Assembly (NCBI RefSeq): GCF_009831215.1
Contig: NZ_WUTW01000002.1
Location: forward strand, 1,335,002 to 1,399,001
Direction of reading: 5' to 3'
Source of the DNA: Actinomadura rayongensis
GTDB lineage: Bacteria; Actinomycetota; Actinomycetes; Streptosporangiales; Streptosporangiaceae
Length of the DNA stretch: 64,000 nucleotides
The notes below the pieces were generated by a model. The model was not told the DNA's origin, made no database searches, and saw only the letters and a list, made by a program, of their open reading frames with translations. This document shows, in pieces, positions 33,342 through 42,503 of this stretch (its first letter is position 1; each line of letters begins with the position of its first letter). The position numbers and the translations under genes were made by a program.

Positions 33342-36317
33342 GTGAGTCATCCAGGCCAGCCCAGCCCGGAGTCCGGGTCGCCGCGGCCGGGCGGAGAGAA
33401 CCAGCAGCCCCGCCCCGGCCGGACCGAGGACCAGGCCCGTCCCGGCACCGCCCCGGGACCGTCCACGGGCTCCCCCGGCGGACCGTCCGGTCCGCCAATG
33501 TCCCCTACCCCCGGCGCAAGCCCCGCCTTTCCCGGCACGCCCACCGCGCGCAACGCCGCAGGCGGTCCGAGCGGCCCCCCGAGCGGCCCCAACGCCCCGG
33601 GCGCTCCGCGCGACGCGGGAGGCGCCCCTGTCGGCCCGCCCTCCGGCGGCCCGAACGGTCCCGGCGGTCCGCGCGACGCTGCCGGCGGCCCGTCGTTCGG
33701 CGGGCCGAGCGGTCCCGGCGGGCCGGGGCGTCCGGCGGCCTTCGGCGCTCCCGGCGTTCCGCCGTCCGGCGGTCCCGGCGGTCCGCGCGGCGGCGGTCCC
33801 GGCGGGCCGGGTGGTCCCGGAGGTCCAGGTGGTCCCGGCGGGCCCGGCGGTCCGCGGGGCGGTGGTCCTGGTGGCGCGGGCGGACCGGGTGGTCCGCGCG
33901 GCGGCATGCCCGGCGGGCCGGGATCCGGCGGGTTCGGCGGCCCGGGTGGCGGTGGCCCCGGCGGGCCCGGCGGCCCGGCGTTCTCTGGTGCTCCCGGTGG
34001 GCCGGGCGGGCGTGGGCCCGGGGGTCCCGGGGGTCCTGGTGGGCCGGGGAAGCGGTCGTGGTTGGCGTTTCTGCGGTCGCGGGAGACCGGGTGGCGGCGG
34101 TTCGTGCCGTCGTGGAAGGTCGTCCTCGGGTCGGTCGGGCTCGGGTTGGCCGGGCTGGGGACGCTGGTCGGCGTCGCGTACGCCAAGACGCCCGTGCCGG
34201 ACACGGGGAACGCGGACGCGACCAAGACGTCGGCGATCTTCTACTACGCGGACGGCAAGACGGAGATCGGGCGGCTCGGCAAGAACCGTGAGCTGATCAA
34301 GATCGGGCAGGTGCCCCGGTACGTCCAGGACGCCGTCATCGCGGCCGAGAACCGCAGCTTCCGCACCGACAGCGGGTTCTCCGTCAAGGGCCTCACCCGC
34401 GCGGTGTGGAACAACCTCACCGGCGGTGAGACGCAGGGCGGCTCGACCATCACCCAGCAGCTCGCGAAGAACTACTACCTGAGCGACCAGCGGACGATGA
34501 GCCGCAAGTTCAAGGAGATGTTCATCTCGCTGAAGCTGGAGGACAAGCTCGGCAGCAAGGACCGCATCCTCGAGCTGTACCTGAACACCATCTACTTCGG
34601 CCGGAACGCGTACGGCATCCAGGCGGCGTCCAAGGCGTTCTTCGGCAGGGACGTCGGCAAGCTCACGCCGGACCAGGGCGCGCTGATCGCCGCCGTCATC
34701 AACCAGCCCGGACGGCTGGACCCCCGCAGCGACGACCCGAAGGCCCGCGACCTGACCAGGGCGCGCTACCTCTATGTCCTGGACGGCATGCGCAAGTCGC
34801 ACACGCTCACGCAGGCCGACTACGACAAGTACAGCAAGAACCTGCCGGAGACGAAGCCGATGGGCGGCCCCGAGGTGTTCGGCGGCCAGCGCGGCTACAT
34901 GATCAACCGGGCGCTGCTGGAGCTGCAGCGGCAGGGCATCGACCAGAAGACCGTCGTGGACCAGGGCCTCAAGGTCTACACGACGTTCGACAAGCGCAAG
35001 ATGGCGGCGGCGAAGCAGGCCGTCACGACGACCGTGCCCGGCGTGGACCCGAAGAAGCTGGCGAAGAAGCACATCCAGCTCGGCCTGGTGTCGGTCAACA
35101 CGCGCAACGGCGAGGTCGAGGCGATCTACGGCGGCACCGACTACCTGGACGACCAGTACGACAACGTCTGGTACGGCAGCGCGCAGGCCGGGTCCGCGAT
35201 GAAGCCGTACACGCTCGCCGCCGCGCTGGAGAAGGGCTACAGCCTCAAGAGCCTGGTGGAGGGACGGTCCGGGCTCTACTTCGACGGCAACGGCAACGTC
35301 GTCCCGCGCGGACGCGGCTACGGCCCGATCCCGAACAGTCACCCCGCCAAGGGCGGCATCGACCTGCTCGAGGCGATGAAGCACTCCACGAACAGCGCGT
35401 TCATCCAGCTCGCGGGCAAGACGGGCGTCCGGAACGTCGCGAAGGCGGCGGAGAAGGCGGGCGTGGACCCGTCGATGGTGGAGCCGTACGCGCGCAAGGG
35501 GCAGGTCGGCCTGACGCTCGGCATCAACGACCTGCGGCCGATCGAGCAGGCCGCCGGGTACGCGACGTTCGCGAACGGCGGGACGTACCACCAGCCGCAC
35601 GTCGTCCGGGACCTGCGCAACCGCGACGGCCAGCGCGTCCGGCGGCTGACCTGGAAGACCACCGAGAACGCCTTCTCGGCGGGGGTCACGGCGGACGTCA
35701 CCGCCGCGCTCCAGGGCGTCGTCAAGCCGGGCGGGACGGGCGTCGCGGCGGCGCTGCCGGACCGTCCCGTCGCGGGCAAGACGGGCACGACGGACAACAA
35801 CATCGCCACGTGGTTCGTCGGCTACGTCCCGAAGATCTCCACGGCCGTCACGATGTACAACGACAAGCGCAAGCCGCTCATCGTCAACGGCGCGGTGGTC
35901 GAGGGCGGCAGCGTCCCGGCGCGGATCTGGCACGCCTACATGGCGAAGGCCACGGCCGGGACGCCCGTGGACCAGTTCCCGCCCGCCGCCAACATCGGCA
36001 CGCAGCAGAAGTGGGCGCAGGTCTACAAGCCGCCGAAACACGACGACAAGCCCAAGTGGTGCAAGGGCCCGCTGGGCGGCTTCGACCCGCGCTGCAAGGG
36101 CGACAACGGCAAGAAGCAGGCGTGCGACTCCCCGTTCGCGCAGAACTGCGACCCGGACAAGCCGCCGTCCAACCCGCCGCCGCAGTGGTGGTGCGCGATG
36201 CACCCGGGCGACAAGGCGTGCCGCCGGGGCGGCGGCGGGCGGCAGCGTCCCGGGTGGCCGTACGTCCAGCAGTTCGTGCGCGAGGTGCCGCTCGATGCGC
36301 AGCGCCGAACACGCTGA
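33342..36317 (+). CDS. Class A penicillin-binding protein 1 with Gly/Pro-rich tail
   Basis: Bifunctional peptidoglycan synthase of 991 aa. Residues 1-240 form a cytoplasmic low-complexity tail with many GGPGGP repeats. The membrane helix is at about 258-281. The GT51 glycosyltransferase domain follows, with catalytic Glu near 335 in AAENRSFRTDSG and [12 protein letters not shown]. The transpeptidase triad is S618-A-M-K, S682-T-N and K813-T-G. The extracellular C-terminus (~905-972) carries three Cys pairs (WCKGPLGGFDPRC, ACDSPFAQNC, WCAMHPGDKAC). GTG 33342 is set by the GAGGTCGCGTGAGT context it shares with the next PBP gene. Confidence 0.92.
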   Translation: MSHPGQPSPESGSPRPGGENQQPRPGRTEDQARPGTAPGPSTGSPGGPSGPPMSPTPGASPAFPGTPTARNAAGGPSGPPSGPNAPGAPRDAGGAPVGPPSGGPNGPGGPRDAAGGPSFGGPSGPGGPGRPAAFGAPGVPPSGGPGGPRGGGPGGPGGPGGPGGPGGPGGPRGGGPGGAGGPGGPRGGMPGGPGSGGFGGPGGGGPGGPGGPAFSGAPGGPGGRGPGGPGGPGGPGKRSWLAFLRSRETGWRRFVPSWKVVLGSVGLGLAGLGTLVGVAYAKTPVPDTGNADATKTSAIFYYADGKTEIGRLGKNRELIKIGQVPRYVQDAVIAAENRSFRTDSGFSVKGLTRAVWNNLTGGETQGGSTITQQLAKNYYLSDQRTMSRKFKEMFISLKLEDKLGSKDRILELYLNTIYFGRNAYGIQAASKAFFGRDVGKLTPDQGALIAAVINQPGRLDPRSDDPKARDLTRARYLYVLDGMRKSHTLTQADYDKYSKNLPETKPMGGPEVFGGQRGYMINRALLELQRQGIDQKTVVDQGLKVYTTFDKRKMAAAKQAVTTTVPGVDPKKLAKKHIQLGLVSVNTRNGEVEAIYGGTDYLDDQYDNVWYGSAQAGSAMKPYTLAAALEKGYSLKSLVEGRSGLYFDGNGNVVPRGRGYGPIPNSHPAKGGIDLLEAMKHSTNSAFIQLAGKTGVRNVAKAAEKAGVDPSMVEPYARKGQVGLTLGINDLRPIEQAAGYATFANGGTYHQPHVVRDLRNRDGQRVRRLTWKTTENAFSAGVTADVTAALQGVVKPGGTGVAAALPDRPVAGKTGTTDNNIATWFVGYVPKISTAVTMYNDKRKPLIVNGAVVEGGSVPARIWHAYMAKATAGTPVDQFPPAANIGTQQKWAQVYKPPKHDDKPKWCKGPLGGFDPRCKGDNGKKQACDSPFAQNCDPDKPPSNPPPQWWCAMHPGDKACRRGGGGRQRPGWPYVQQFVREVPLDAQRRTR
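33640..34050 (+). repeat. Collagen-like GGPGGP coding repeats, PBP gene 1
   Basis: Degenerate 9-bp repeats of the form GGYCCSGGY encode Gly-Gly-Pro triplets in the cytoplasmic tail of the PBP. The longest uninterrupted run is around 33800-33870. Confidence 0.8.
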
Positions 36318-36496
36318 CGCCGTGCCCGCCTTCGGGACGGGCCGGCGACGACGTTTTCGGAACGGTCCCACGCGCTGGCGGCCGTTTCGCCGGGCCTGGA
36401 CGGGACGGCGGCTTCGGCCCGGAACGTGCGGTCCAGATCGTCCGGGAGCGGGCGATATCACCAGGTCACACAGGTCTGGACCCCTTGCCGCGAACG

Positions 36497-36508
36497 GCGC
36501 AGTACCCT
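36497..36508 (+). promoter_or_regulatory. Conserved upstream element of second PBP gene
   Basis: GCGCAGTACCCT, identical to 33287-33298, 36 bases before the GTG. The 227-base gap from the first PBP gene shows no ORF of interest. Confidence 0.5.
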
Positions 36509-36544
36509 CGGACGACGCAGCCGTACCCCAGGTGATGAGGTCGC

Positions 36545-39334
36545 GTGAGTAACGGAAGCCAGTTCGGACCCGAATACGGAGACCCCCGTGGACGGGGTCC
36601 GCGCCCGCCCGCAGCGGGCGGGCCGAACGTCCCCGGACGACCCGGTCGCCCCCCGGCACCGGGCGGCGTGCCGGGTGAGTCCCCGGTGCCCCCGCGTCCG
36701 GGTGGCCGCGCCGCGGCGGGCGGCGGTGGCGGACGGCGCGGCACCGGCCGGCGCGGCGCCCCGTCCGGCGGCGGCGGTGGCGGACGGCGGCGCGTGGGCG
36801 GTCCGCCGCAGCGCCGCGCGAGCAACCCGAGCCCCGGCGTCCCCCCGGCGGCGCCGGGCGGTCCGGCGCGTCCCGGCGGCCCCCCCGGCGTCCCGCCGAA
36901 CGGCGGCGGCCCCGGCGGCCCGGGTCGTCCGGGCGGCCCCGGCGGTCCGGGTCGTCCGGGCGGCCCCGGCGGTCCGGGTCGTCCGGGCGGGCCCGGCGGC
37001 CCCGGCGGTCCGGGTGGCCCGCGCGGCGGCGGTCCGGGCGGACCCGGTGGCCCGGGCGGGCCCGGAGGACCCGGTGGGCCGGGTGGACCGGGCGGTCCGA
37101 AGGGGCCGGACGACTTCTGGGGCGACGAGCGCAAGGGACGCCGCGCCCGCAAGGACGAGCAGGACGCCGACAAGCCGACCGGCTGGCGCCGCTACGTCCC
37201 CGGCTGGAAGAAGTCGCTGGCGATCGCCGGCGTGCTGGTCCTCGCGATGGCGTCGCTCGTCGGCGTCGCGTACTGGCAGACGCCGATCCCGGAGGCGACC
37301 CAGGAGGCCGCCACCGCGCAGGAGTCGGTGATCTACTACAAGGACGGCAAGACCCCGCTGGCCCGCATCGGCACGCGGCGCGAGGACGTCGACCTGAAGG
37401 ACGTCCCGCCGCACGTCCGCAACGCGGTGCTCGCCGCCGAGGACCGCGACTTCTACAGCGAGCCCGGCGTCTCCCCGAAGGGCGTGGCGAGCGCGCTGTT
37501 CTCGGCCGCGACCGGCGGCGACGTGCGCGGCGGCTCGACGATCACGCAGCAGCTCGCCCGCAACTACTACGAGGGCCTCAGCCAGCAGCGCAGCATCAGC
37601 CGCAAGCTGAAGGAGATCCTCATCTCGGTGCGTCTCGGCAACGAGAAGGAGAAGGACTGGATCCTCAACCAGTACCTCAACACGGTCGCGTTCGGCCGTG
37701 AGGCGTACGGGATCCAGGCGGCGGCGCGGGCCTACTTCCGGACCGACGTCCGCAAGCTCTCGATCAGCCAGGCCGCGATGCTCGCCGCGATGATCCAGCG
37801 TCCGTACTACTTCGTCACGTACGGCTCCGACGACCAGCCCGCCAAGAAGGCCCTGATCGAGCGCTGGAACTACGTGCTGGACGGCATGGTCAAGAAGGGC
37901 TGGCTGAACGAGTCCGAGCGCGCGCAGCAGAAGTTCCCGAAGACCTACAAGGTCTGGACGGACGTCAAGGACGGCGGCCAGACCGAGTACATGAAGCAGA
38001 TCGTCCTCGGGGAGCTGCGCGACCTCGGCATCAGCGACCAGGTGCTGGAGCGCGGCGGCCTGCGCATCACCTCGACGTTCGACAAGAACCTCACGGACTA
38101 CACGCAGACGCTCGTCCAGCAGGTGAAGAAGGAGAACGGCCTCGACGGGCTGATCCACTTCGGCCTGGCGTCGGTGGACCCGCAGACCGGCGGCGTCATC
38201 GCGGCGTACGGCGGCCCGGGGTACGCCAAGCAGTCGTTCAACGACTCGTTCCAGGGCGCGGTGCAGCCCGGTTCGTCCTTCAAGCCGGTCGTGCTGGCGA
38301 CGGCGCTGGACAAGGGCATCAGCCTGAACACGACGCTGAACGGCGCGTACCGGCGGACGTTCGGCGACTACACGCTCACGAACGACTCCCGGTCGGAGAA
38401 CGGCGTCTACAACCTGGTCCAGATGACGCAGCTCTCCATCAACACCGCCTACGTCGACCTCGGCCAGAAGGTGGGCCTGGACAACGTCGTCGAGATGGCG
38501 AAGAAGATGGGCGTCCCGCCGTCCAAGGAACTGAGCGCGAGCAACGCGTCGCTGCCGCTCGGACCGATGAACGTCAGCGCCGTCGACATGGCGTCGGTCT
38601 ACTCGACGTTCGCCAACAGCGGCAAGCACACCCAGGTCCACGTCATCAAGAAGATCGCCGACGCGCGGGGCAACGTCGTCAAGCGGCTGCCCTACAAGGA
38701 GAAGGAGATCTTCTCGCCGGGCGTCGCCGGTGACGCGACCAAGGCGATGCGCGCGGTGGTGACGTCCGGTACCGGACGGAAGGCGAGCCTCGGGGCGCGT
38801 CCGGTCGCCGGCAAGACCGGTACGACCGACCAGAACCAGTCCGCCTGGTTCGTCGGCTACACCCCGCACATGGCGACGGCCGTCGCCATGTGGCGGCAGA
38901 CCAAGGACGGCAGGAAGCGCCTTTCGCTCCAGGGCATCGGCGGCTACAGCCAGATCTACGGTGGAGACGTCCCGGCCATGACCTTCCAGCGGTTCATGAC
39001 GAAGGCGCTGGACGGGACCCCCGTCGACGAGCTGCCCGCCGCCGTCAACGGCGGCGACATCCCGAACTGGGCGGCGCCCAAGCCGCGGCCGACGCCGAGC
39101 AACACGCCGAAGCCCGAGACGACGCCGACCTGCGGCCCGGGCGAGGACGGCCAGGACGCCCAGGGCAACCCGTGCAAGCCGGTGCCGTCGAACACCCCGA
39201 AGCCGCCGACCAAGAGCCCGTCGCCGGGCGTCCCGTGCGACTTCTTCGGGCAGCCGCCGGGCTGCACGCCGTCGTCGTCCCCGCCCACCACCCGGACGCC
39301 GAAGCCGCCGGGCCGGGGCAACGGCAACGGCTGA
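36545..39334 (+). CDS. Class A penicillin-binding protein 2 with Gly/Pro-rich tail
   Basis: Paralogue of the preceding gene, 929 aa. The N-terminal ~210 residues are Gly/Pro/Arg-rich with GPGGPG repeats. One membrane helix lies at ~222-245. In GT51 the catalytic Glu is E299 in [12 protein letters not shown], followed by [12 protein letters not shown]. The transpeptidase triad is S577-S-F-K, LSINTAY (SxN) and K757-T-G in [11 protein letters not shown]. The extracellular C-terminus is Pro/Thr/Ser-rich with Cys pairs [15 protein letters not shown] and [10 protein letters not shown]. Tandem class A PBPs suggest specialisation, for example vegetative versus sporulation growth. Confidence 0.92.
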   Translation: MSNGSQFGPEYGDPRGRGPRPPAAGGPNVPGRPGRPPAPGGVPGESPVPPRPGGRAAAGGGGGRRGTGRRGAPSGGGGGGRRRVGGPPQRRASNPSPGVPPAAPGGPARPGGPPGVPPNGGGPGGPGRPGGPGGPGRPGGPGGPGRPGGPGGPGGPGGPRGGGPGGPGGPGGPGGPGGPGGPGGPKGPDDFWGDERKGRRARKDEQDADKPTGWRRYVPGWKKSLAIAGVLVLAMASLVGVAYWQTPIPEATQEAATAQESVIYYKDGKTPLARIGTRREDVDLKDVPPHVRNAVLAAEDRDFYSEPGVSPKGVASALFSAATGGDVRGGSTITQQLARNYYEGLSQQRSISRKLKEILISVRLGNEKEKDWILNQYLNTVAFGREAYGIQAAARAYFRTDVRKLSISQAAMLAAMIQRPYYFVTYGSDDQPAKKALIERWNYVLDGMVKKGWLNESERAQQKFPKTYKVWTDVKDGGQTEYMKQIVLGELRDLGISDQVLERGGLRITSTFDKNLTDYTQTLVQQVKKENGLDGLIHFGLASVDPQTGGVIAAYGGPGYAKQSFNDSFQGAVQPGSSFKPVVLATALDKGISLNTTLNGAYRRTFGDYTLTNDSRSENGVYNLVQMTQLSINTAYVDLGQKVGLDNVVEMAKKMGVPPSKELSASNASLPLGPMNVSAVDMASVYSTFANSGKHTQVHVIKKIADARGNVVKRLPYKEKEIFSPGVAGDATKAMRAVVTSGTGRKASLGARPVAGKTGTTDQNQSAWFVGYTPHMATAVAMWRQTKDGRKRLSLQGIGGYSQIYGGDVPAMTFQRFMTKALDGTPVDELPAAVNGGDIPNWAAPKPRPTPSNTPKPETTPTCGPGEDGQDAQGNPCKPVPSNTPKPPTKSPSPGVPCDFFGQPPGCTPSSSPPTTRTPKPPGRGNGNG
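36860..37110 (+). repeat. Collagen-like GPGGPG coding repeats, PBP gene 2
   Basis: Repeats of GGTCCGGGTCGTCCGGGCGG and shorter GGCCCGGGC-type units encode Gly-Pro-Gly-Arg-Pro-Gly and Gly-Gly-Pro runs in the cytoplasmic tail. Confidence 0.8.
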
Positions 39335-39340
39335 CCGGAC

Positions 39341-39369
39341 CCCGCGCGCCCCGCTCCGGGGCGCGCGGG
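39341..39369 (+). terminator. Terminator after second PBP gene
   Basis: A 12-bp perfect stem CCCGCGCGCCCC/GGGGCGCGCGGG with a 5-base loop, 6 bases after the stop. Confidence 0.75.
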
Positions 39370-39398
39370 TCACCCGGGACCGCCTCTAGTCTTGGCGC

Positions 39399-40814
39399 AT
39401 GTCCACGCCGAAACAGCAGGAAAGCGACGTCCCCGGGCGCGTCGCGCGGCTCGTTCCCGTCCTGACCGGGGTGACGGCGCTGGTGGCGCTGCTCGGCTGG
39501 GCGCAGAAGCAGCCGTGCGCGCGGGCCGGGTTCGACTTCGTCAAGACGACGACGAACGCCTGCTACACCGACGTCTACCCGCTGTACTTCGCGCGCGGAC
39601 TGTCCGACGGCAAGCTCCCGTACCTGGACTCGTTCCCCGGCGACAGCATCCACTACGTCGAGTACCCGGTGCTCAGCGGCTTCTTCATGCAGGTCACGGC
39701 GTGGCTGGCGCACCCGTTCGGCGCGGACGCCCGGGGCATGGCGTTCTACCGGATCACGGTCGGGCTGCTGGCCGTGCTCGCGATCGTCGCCGTCCTCGCG
39801 ACCGCGTACGCGGCCGGACGGCGCTCGCTGCGGACGGGCCTGATGGTCGCGCTGTCCCCGGCGCTGCTGCTCACCGCGTACATCAACTGGGACCTGCTGG
39901 CCGTCGCGCTCGCGGCCGTTGCGCTGTGGGCGTGGTCGGCGCGGCGTCCGGCGCTCGCCGGGGCGCTGCTCGGGCTGGCGATCGCGGCGAAGTTCTACCC
40001 GCTGCTGTTCCTCGGCCCGCTCGTGCTGCTGTGCGTGCGCGCCGGACAGTACCGCGCGCTCGGGCGGCTGCTCGCCGGGACGGCCGTCGCGTGGCTCGCC
40101 GTGAACGTCCCGGTCATGGTCCTGTCGTGGGACGGCTGGCTGGAGTTCTACCGGTTCAGCCAGGAGCGCGGCATCGACTGGGGCTCGGTGTTCTTCTACC
40201 TCCAGGACCACGGCGTCCCGCAGGCCGCCGAGCACGACACCCTCAACCTGCTCGGCACCGGGACGTTCCTCGTCCTCGCGGCCGGGATCGCGGTGCTGGC
40301 GCTGTGCGCGCCGCGTCGGCCGCGCCTGCCGCAACTGCTGCTGCTGGTGCTCGTCGCGTTCATGCTGCCGAACAAGGTCTGGTCGCCGCAGTACGTGCTG
40401 TGGCTGCTGCCGCTGGTCGTGCTGGCGCGGCCGAAGCTGCCCGCGTTCGTCCTGTGGCAGGCGGGCGAGATCGCCTACTTCTTCGGCATCTGGTGGTATC
40501 TGCTGTCGGTGACGTTGCAGCGCCACGGGGCGGATCTGTCGGCGACGCTGTCGGCCGTCGTCCACCTGAGCGCGCCCCCCGACGGCATCTCGCAGGACGT
40601 GTACTACCTCGCGTTGTTCGCCCGGTTCGCGACGGTCGCGCTGCTCGCGGTGCTGGTCGTGTGGGAGATCCTGCGGCCCGGCTCGGACGTGGTGCGCGCG
40701 GACGGCTCCGACGACCCGGCGGGCGGCGTCCTCGACGGCGCGGCCGACCGGTTCAGCCTGGCCCGGCTGCGCGCCCGCCGCACCGTCCGCGACCCGGAAC
40801 CCGCGCTCGCCTGA
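39399..40814 (+). CDS. GT87-family polyprenol-phosphate mannosyltransferase
   Basis: Membrane glycosyltransferase of 471 aa with about ten hydrophobic helices (GT-C fold, DUF2029/GT87). The first extracellular loop has TDVYPLYFARGLSDGKLPYLDS and HYVEYPVLSG, the acidic catalytic loop of the family. The loop before the last helices holds MLPNKVWSPQYVLWLLPLVV. Such enzymes add mannose or arabinose from polyprenyl-phosphate donors to envelope glycolipids outside the membrane. Exact substrate unknown. It sits between PBP and D,D-carboxypeptidase genes, a cell-envelope setting. Confidence 0.88.
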   Translation: MSTPKQQESDVPGRVARLVPVLTGVTALVALLGWAQKQPCARAGFDFVKTTTNACYTDVYPLYFARGLSDGKLPYLDSFPGDSIHYVEYPVLSGFFMQVTAWLAHPFGADARGMAFYRITVGLLAVLAIVAVLATAYAAGRRSLRTGLMVALSPALLLTAYINWDLLAVALAAVALWAWSARRPALAGALLGLAIAAKFYPLLFLGPLVLLCVRAGQYRALGRLLAGTAVAWLAVNVPVMVLSWDGWLEFYRFSQERGIDWGSVFFYLQDHGVPQAAEHDTLNLLGTGTFLVLAAGIAVLALCAPRRPRLPQLLLLVLVAFMLPNKVWSPQYVLWLLPLVVLARPKLPAFVLWQAGEIAYFFGIWWYLLSVTLQRHGADLSATLSAVVHLSAPPDGISQDVYYLALFARFATVALLAVLVVWEILRPGSDVVRADGSDDPAGGVLDGAADRFSLARLRARRTVRDPEPALA

Positions 40815-40853
40815 CCGTGTTGCCGGGTGCCCGCGCGGGGTAGTCAGTTGATC

Positions 40854-41690
40854 ATGCGTGGTGTGTTCGTGCTGGTCATGACGTTGCTCGTCGCCGGGCT
40901 GCCCGGGATCGCGGTCGCGCGGGAGGCGCCGGTCGGCGCGCGGTCGGGCCTGCTCGTGGACGACGCGACCGGCCGGACGCTCTGGGCGCGCCATGCGGAC
41001 GAACGGCGTCCCGTCGCGAGCATCACCAAGGTCATGACCGCGCTCGTCGTGCTGCGCGCCGGGCACCTGGACCGGACGATCCGGATCGCCGCCGCCCACC
41101 GCGCCTACGCCGCCGCCCGGCACGGCTCGACGGCGGGGCTGCGCGTCGGCGACCGGCTCACCGCGCGGGACCTGCTCGCCGCGCTGCTGCTGCCGTCCGG
41201 CTGCGACGCCGCCGCCGCGCTCGCCGACGCCTACGGGCCGGGACGGACGCGGTTCGTCCGGCGCATGAACGCGACCGCCCGCGCGCTCGGCCTGCGGAAC
41301 ACGCGGTACACGGACGCGGCGGGGCTGCCGGAACCGTCCGGCGCGGACGCGAGTCACTCGACGGCCCGGGACCAGGTGCTGCTCGGCCGCCGCGCGCTGC
41401 GCGTGCCGGGTTTCGCGCTTATCGTCCGGCGTGCCCGGTACGTCGTGCCGCGCACGGCGGCGCACGGCCGCTACGTCTGGCGCACGACGAACGCGCTGCT
41501 CACGACGTATCGCGGCGCGACGGGCGTCAAGACGGGCTACACGCGGGCGGCGGGCTACAGCCTGCTGTTCGCGGCGCGGCGGCGCGGACGGACGCTGGTC
41601 GGGATCGTCCTGAACAGCGCGCGGACGGACGCACGGTTCGCCGACGCGCGGCGGCTTCTCGATCGGGGCTTCACCGGACGTTTCACGTGA
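40854..41690 (+). CDS. D-alanyl-D-alanine carboxypeptidase (S11)
   Basis: Secreted or anchored enzyme of 278 aa removing the terminal D-Ala from peptidoglycan stem peptides. The signal peptide ends near AVAREAP. The active-site triad is VASITKVMTA (SxxK), PSGCDAAAA (S-G-C in place of S-G-N, as in many actinomycete DacB proteins) and GVKTGYT (KTG). ATG 40854 gives a clean signal peptide; a longer frame from 40827 adds MPARGSQLI without need. The stop codon lies inside a parS palindrome. Confidence 0.92.
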   Translation: MRGVFVLVMTLLVAGLPGIAVAREAPVGARSGLLVDDATGRTLWARHADERRPVASITKVMTALVVLRAGHLDRTIRIAAAHRAYAAARHGSTAGLRVGDRLTARDLLAALLLPSGCDAAAALADAYGPGRTRFVRRMNATARALGLRNTRYTDAAGLPEPSGADASHSTARDQVLLGRRALRVPGFALIVRRARYVVPRTAAHGRYVWRTTNALLTTYRGATGVKTGYTRAAGYSLLFAARRRGRTLVGIVLNSARTDARFADARRLLDRGFTGRFT

Positions 41691-41693
41691 AAC
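41680..41693. other. parS: parS site (ParB-binding palindrome)
   Basis: GTTTCACGTGAAAC is a perfect 14-bp palindrome identical to the core of the bacterial parS consensus. It overlaps the TGA stop (41688-41690) of the D,D-carboxypeptidase gene. No second copy occurs in the window. ParB loads at such sites to organise origin segregation, so this fits an origin-proximal location. Confidence 0.85.
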
Positions 41694-41699
41694 CTCTGG

Positions 41700-41951
41700 T
41701 CAGGGCACCCGGGCGGGCCGGGCGCGGGCGTCCGGCTCGACGCGTCCCTCGTCCACCGGACGGCCGGTGCTCTCGTGGATCGTCCAGGAGAACGGCTCGT
41801 CGGCGTCGGTCGCGAGGCCCTGCGCCCACCGGCGGATCGACGCGCGGATCGACGCGTCCGCCGCGTCCCGGTCGGCGGCGTGGAGGTGCACCGGCCCGGC
41901 CATGATGCCCTGCCGGGGCCGCATGGCGAGGACGTAGCGGTATTCCTGCAT
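41700..41951 (-). CDS. Small protein of unknown function
   Basis: Frame of 83 aa from ATG 41951: MQEYRYVLAMRPRQGIMAGPVHLHAADRDA in parts, helical middle (ASIRRWAQG), Pro/Arg-rich end. Its 3' end faces the carboxypeptidase gene 9 bases away. No ribosome site is clear. MxxYRYVL-type openings occur in other short actinomycete proteins; no function known. Confidence 0.55.
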   Translation of the reverse strand: MQEYRYVLAMRPRQGIMAGPVHLHAADRDAADASIRASIRRWAQGLATDADEPFSWTIHESTGRPVDEGRVEPDARARPARVP

Positions 41952-42074
41952 GCCCGCAGCGTGGCACAGACGGCCTGACCTCGCTTACCTCGCCGGGAGG
42001 TTCGCGCCGGTCCGGGCGTCGCCGGACGAGCGGGCGGAAACGCTCAGCGACGACCGCGACGACAGGAGACCACC

Positions 42075-42482
42075 ATGATCGCGCACCGGACCGTCGCCCA
42101 CGGGGCCCTCGCCGCCGTCCTGCTGCTCGGCGGCGCGGCCTGCGGGACCGGCGGCGAGGCGACCACGGCCGCCGCGCCGCGGCCCGCCGCGTCGACCGCG
42201 CTCCCGGACGTCTCGCCGGACAAACTGCCCAAAGAAGCCGTCCAGACGCTGGAACTGATCGACCGGGGCGGCCCGTTTCCCTACCGCAAGGACGGAACGA
42301 CCTTTCGGAACCGTGAGAACAAACTGCCCCAGGAACCCAGTGGCTATTACCGCGAGTACACGGTGCCGACCCCGCGCTCCCAGGATCGCGGCGCGCGGCG
42401 CGTCGTGGCCGGAAAGAACGGCGAGCGCTACTACAGCGGGGACCACTACCGGAGTTTCGCCCGCGTCCTGTGGAAGCGGTGA
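42075..42482 (+). CDS. Secreted guanyl-specific ribonuclease (N1/T1, barnase/RNase Sa type)
   Basis: Protein of 135 aa. The N-terminal hydrophobic segment ends GAACGTGG (Cys23), either a weak lipobox or a Sec signal. The mature domain carries RNase Sa features: KLPKEAVQTLELI, GGPFPYRKDGTTFRNRE, GYYREYTVPTP with the catalytic Glu, DRGARRVVAG with Arg, and YYSGDHYRSF with the catalytic His. It cleaves RNA after guanosine. The next gene encodes its barstar inhibitor 21 bases downstream, so this is a toxin/inhibitor pair. Confidence 0.92.
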   Translation: MIAHRTVAHGALAAVLLLGGAACGTGGEATTAAAPRPAASTALPDVSPDKLPKEAVQTLELIDRGGPFPYRKDGTTFRNRENKLPQEPSGYYREYTVPTPRSQDRGARRVVAGKNGERYYSGDHYRSFARVLWKR

Positions 42483-42503
42483 CGGCGGAGGAAGGGAGAC
42501 GAC

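Noticed and set aside
33021..36659. A 1212-aa open frame antisense to the first PBP gene
   Set aside because: It mirrors the high-GC third-position bias of a clear PBP and has no recognisable domain. Composition is dominated by Arg, Ala, Pro and Val.
36458..39373. A 971-aa open frame antisense to the second PBP gene
   Set aside because: Same shadow effect, with no domain and no ribosome site; the sense strand carries all PBP motifs.
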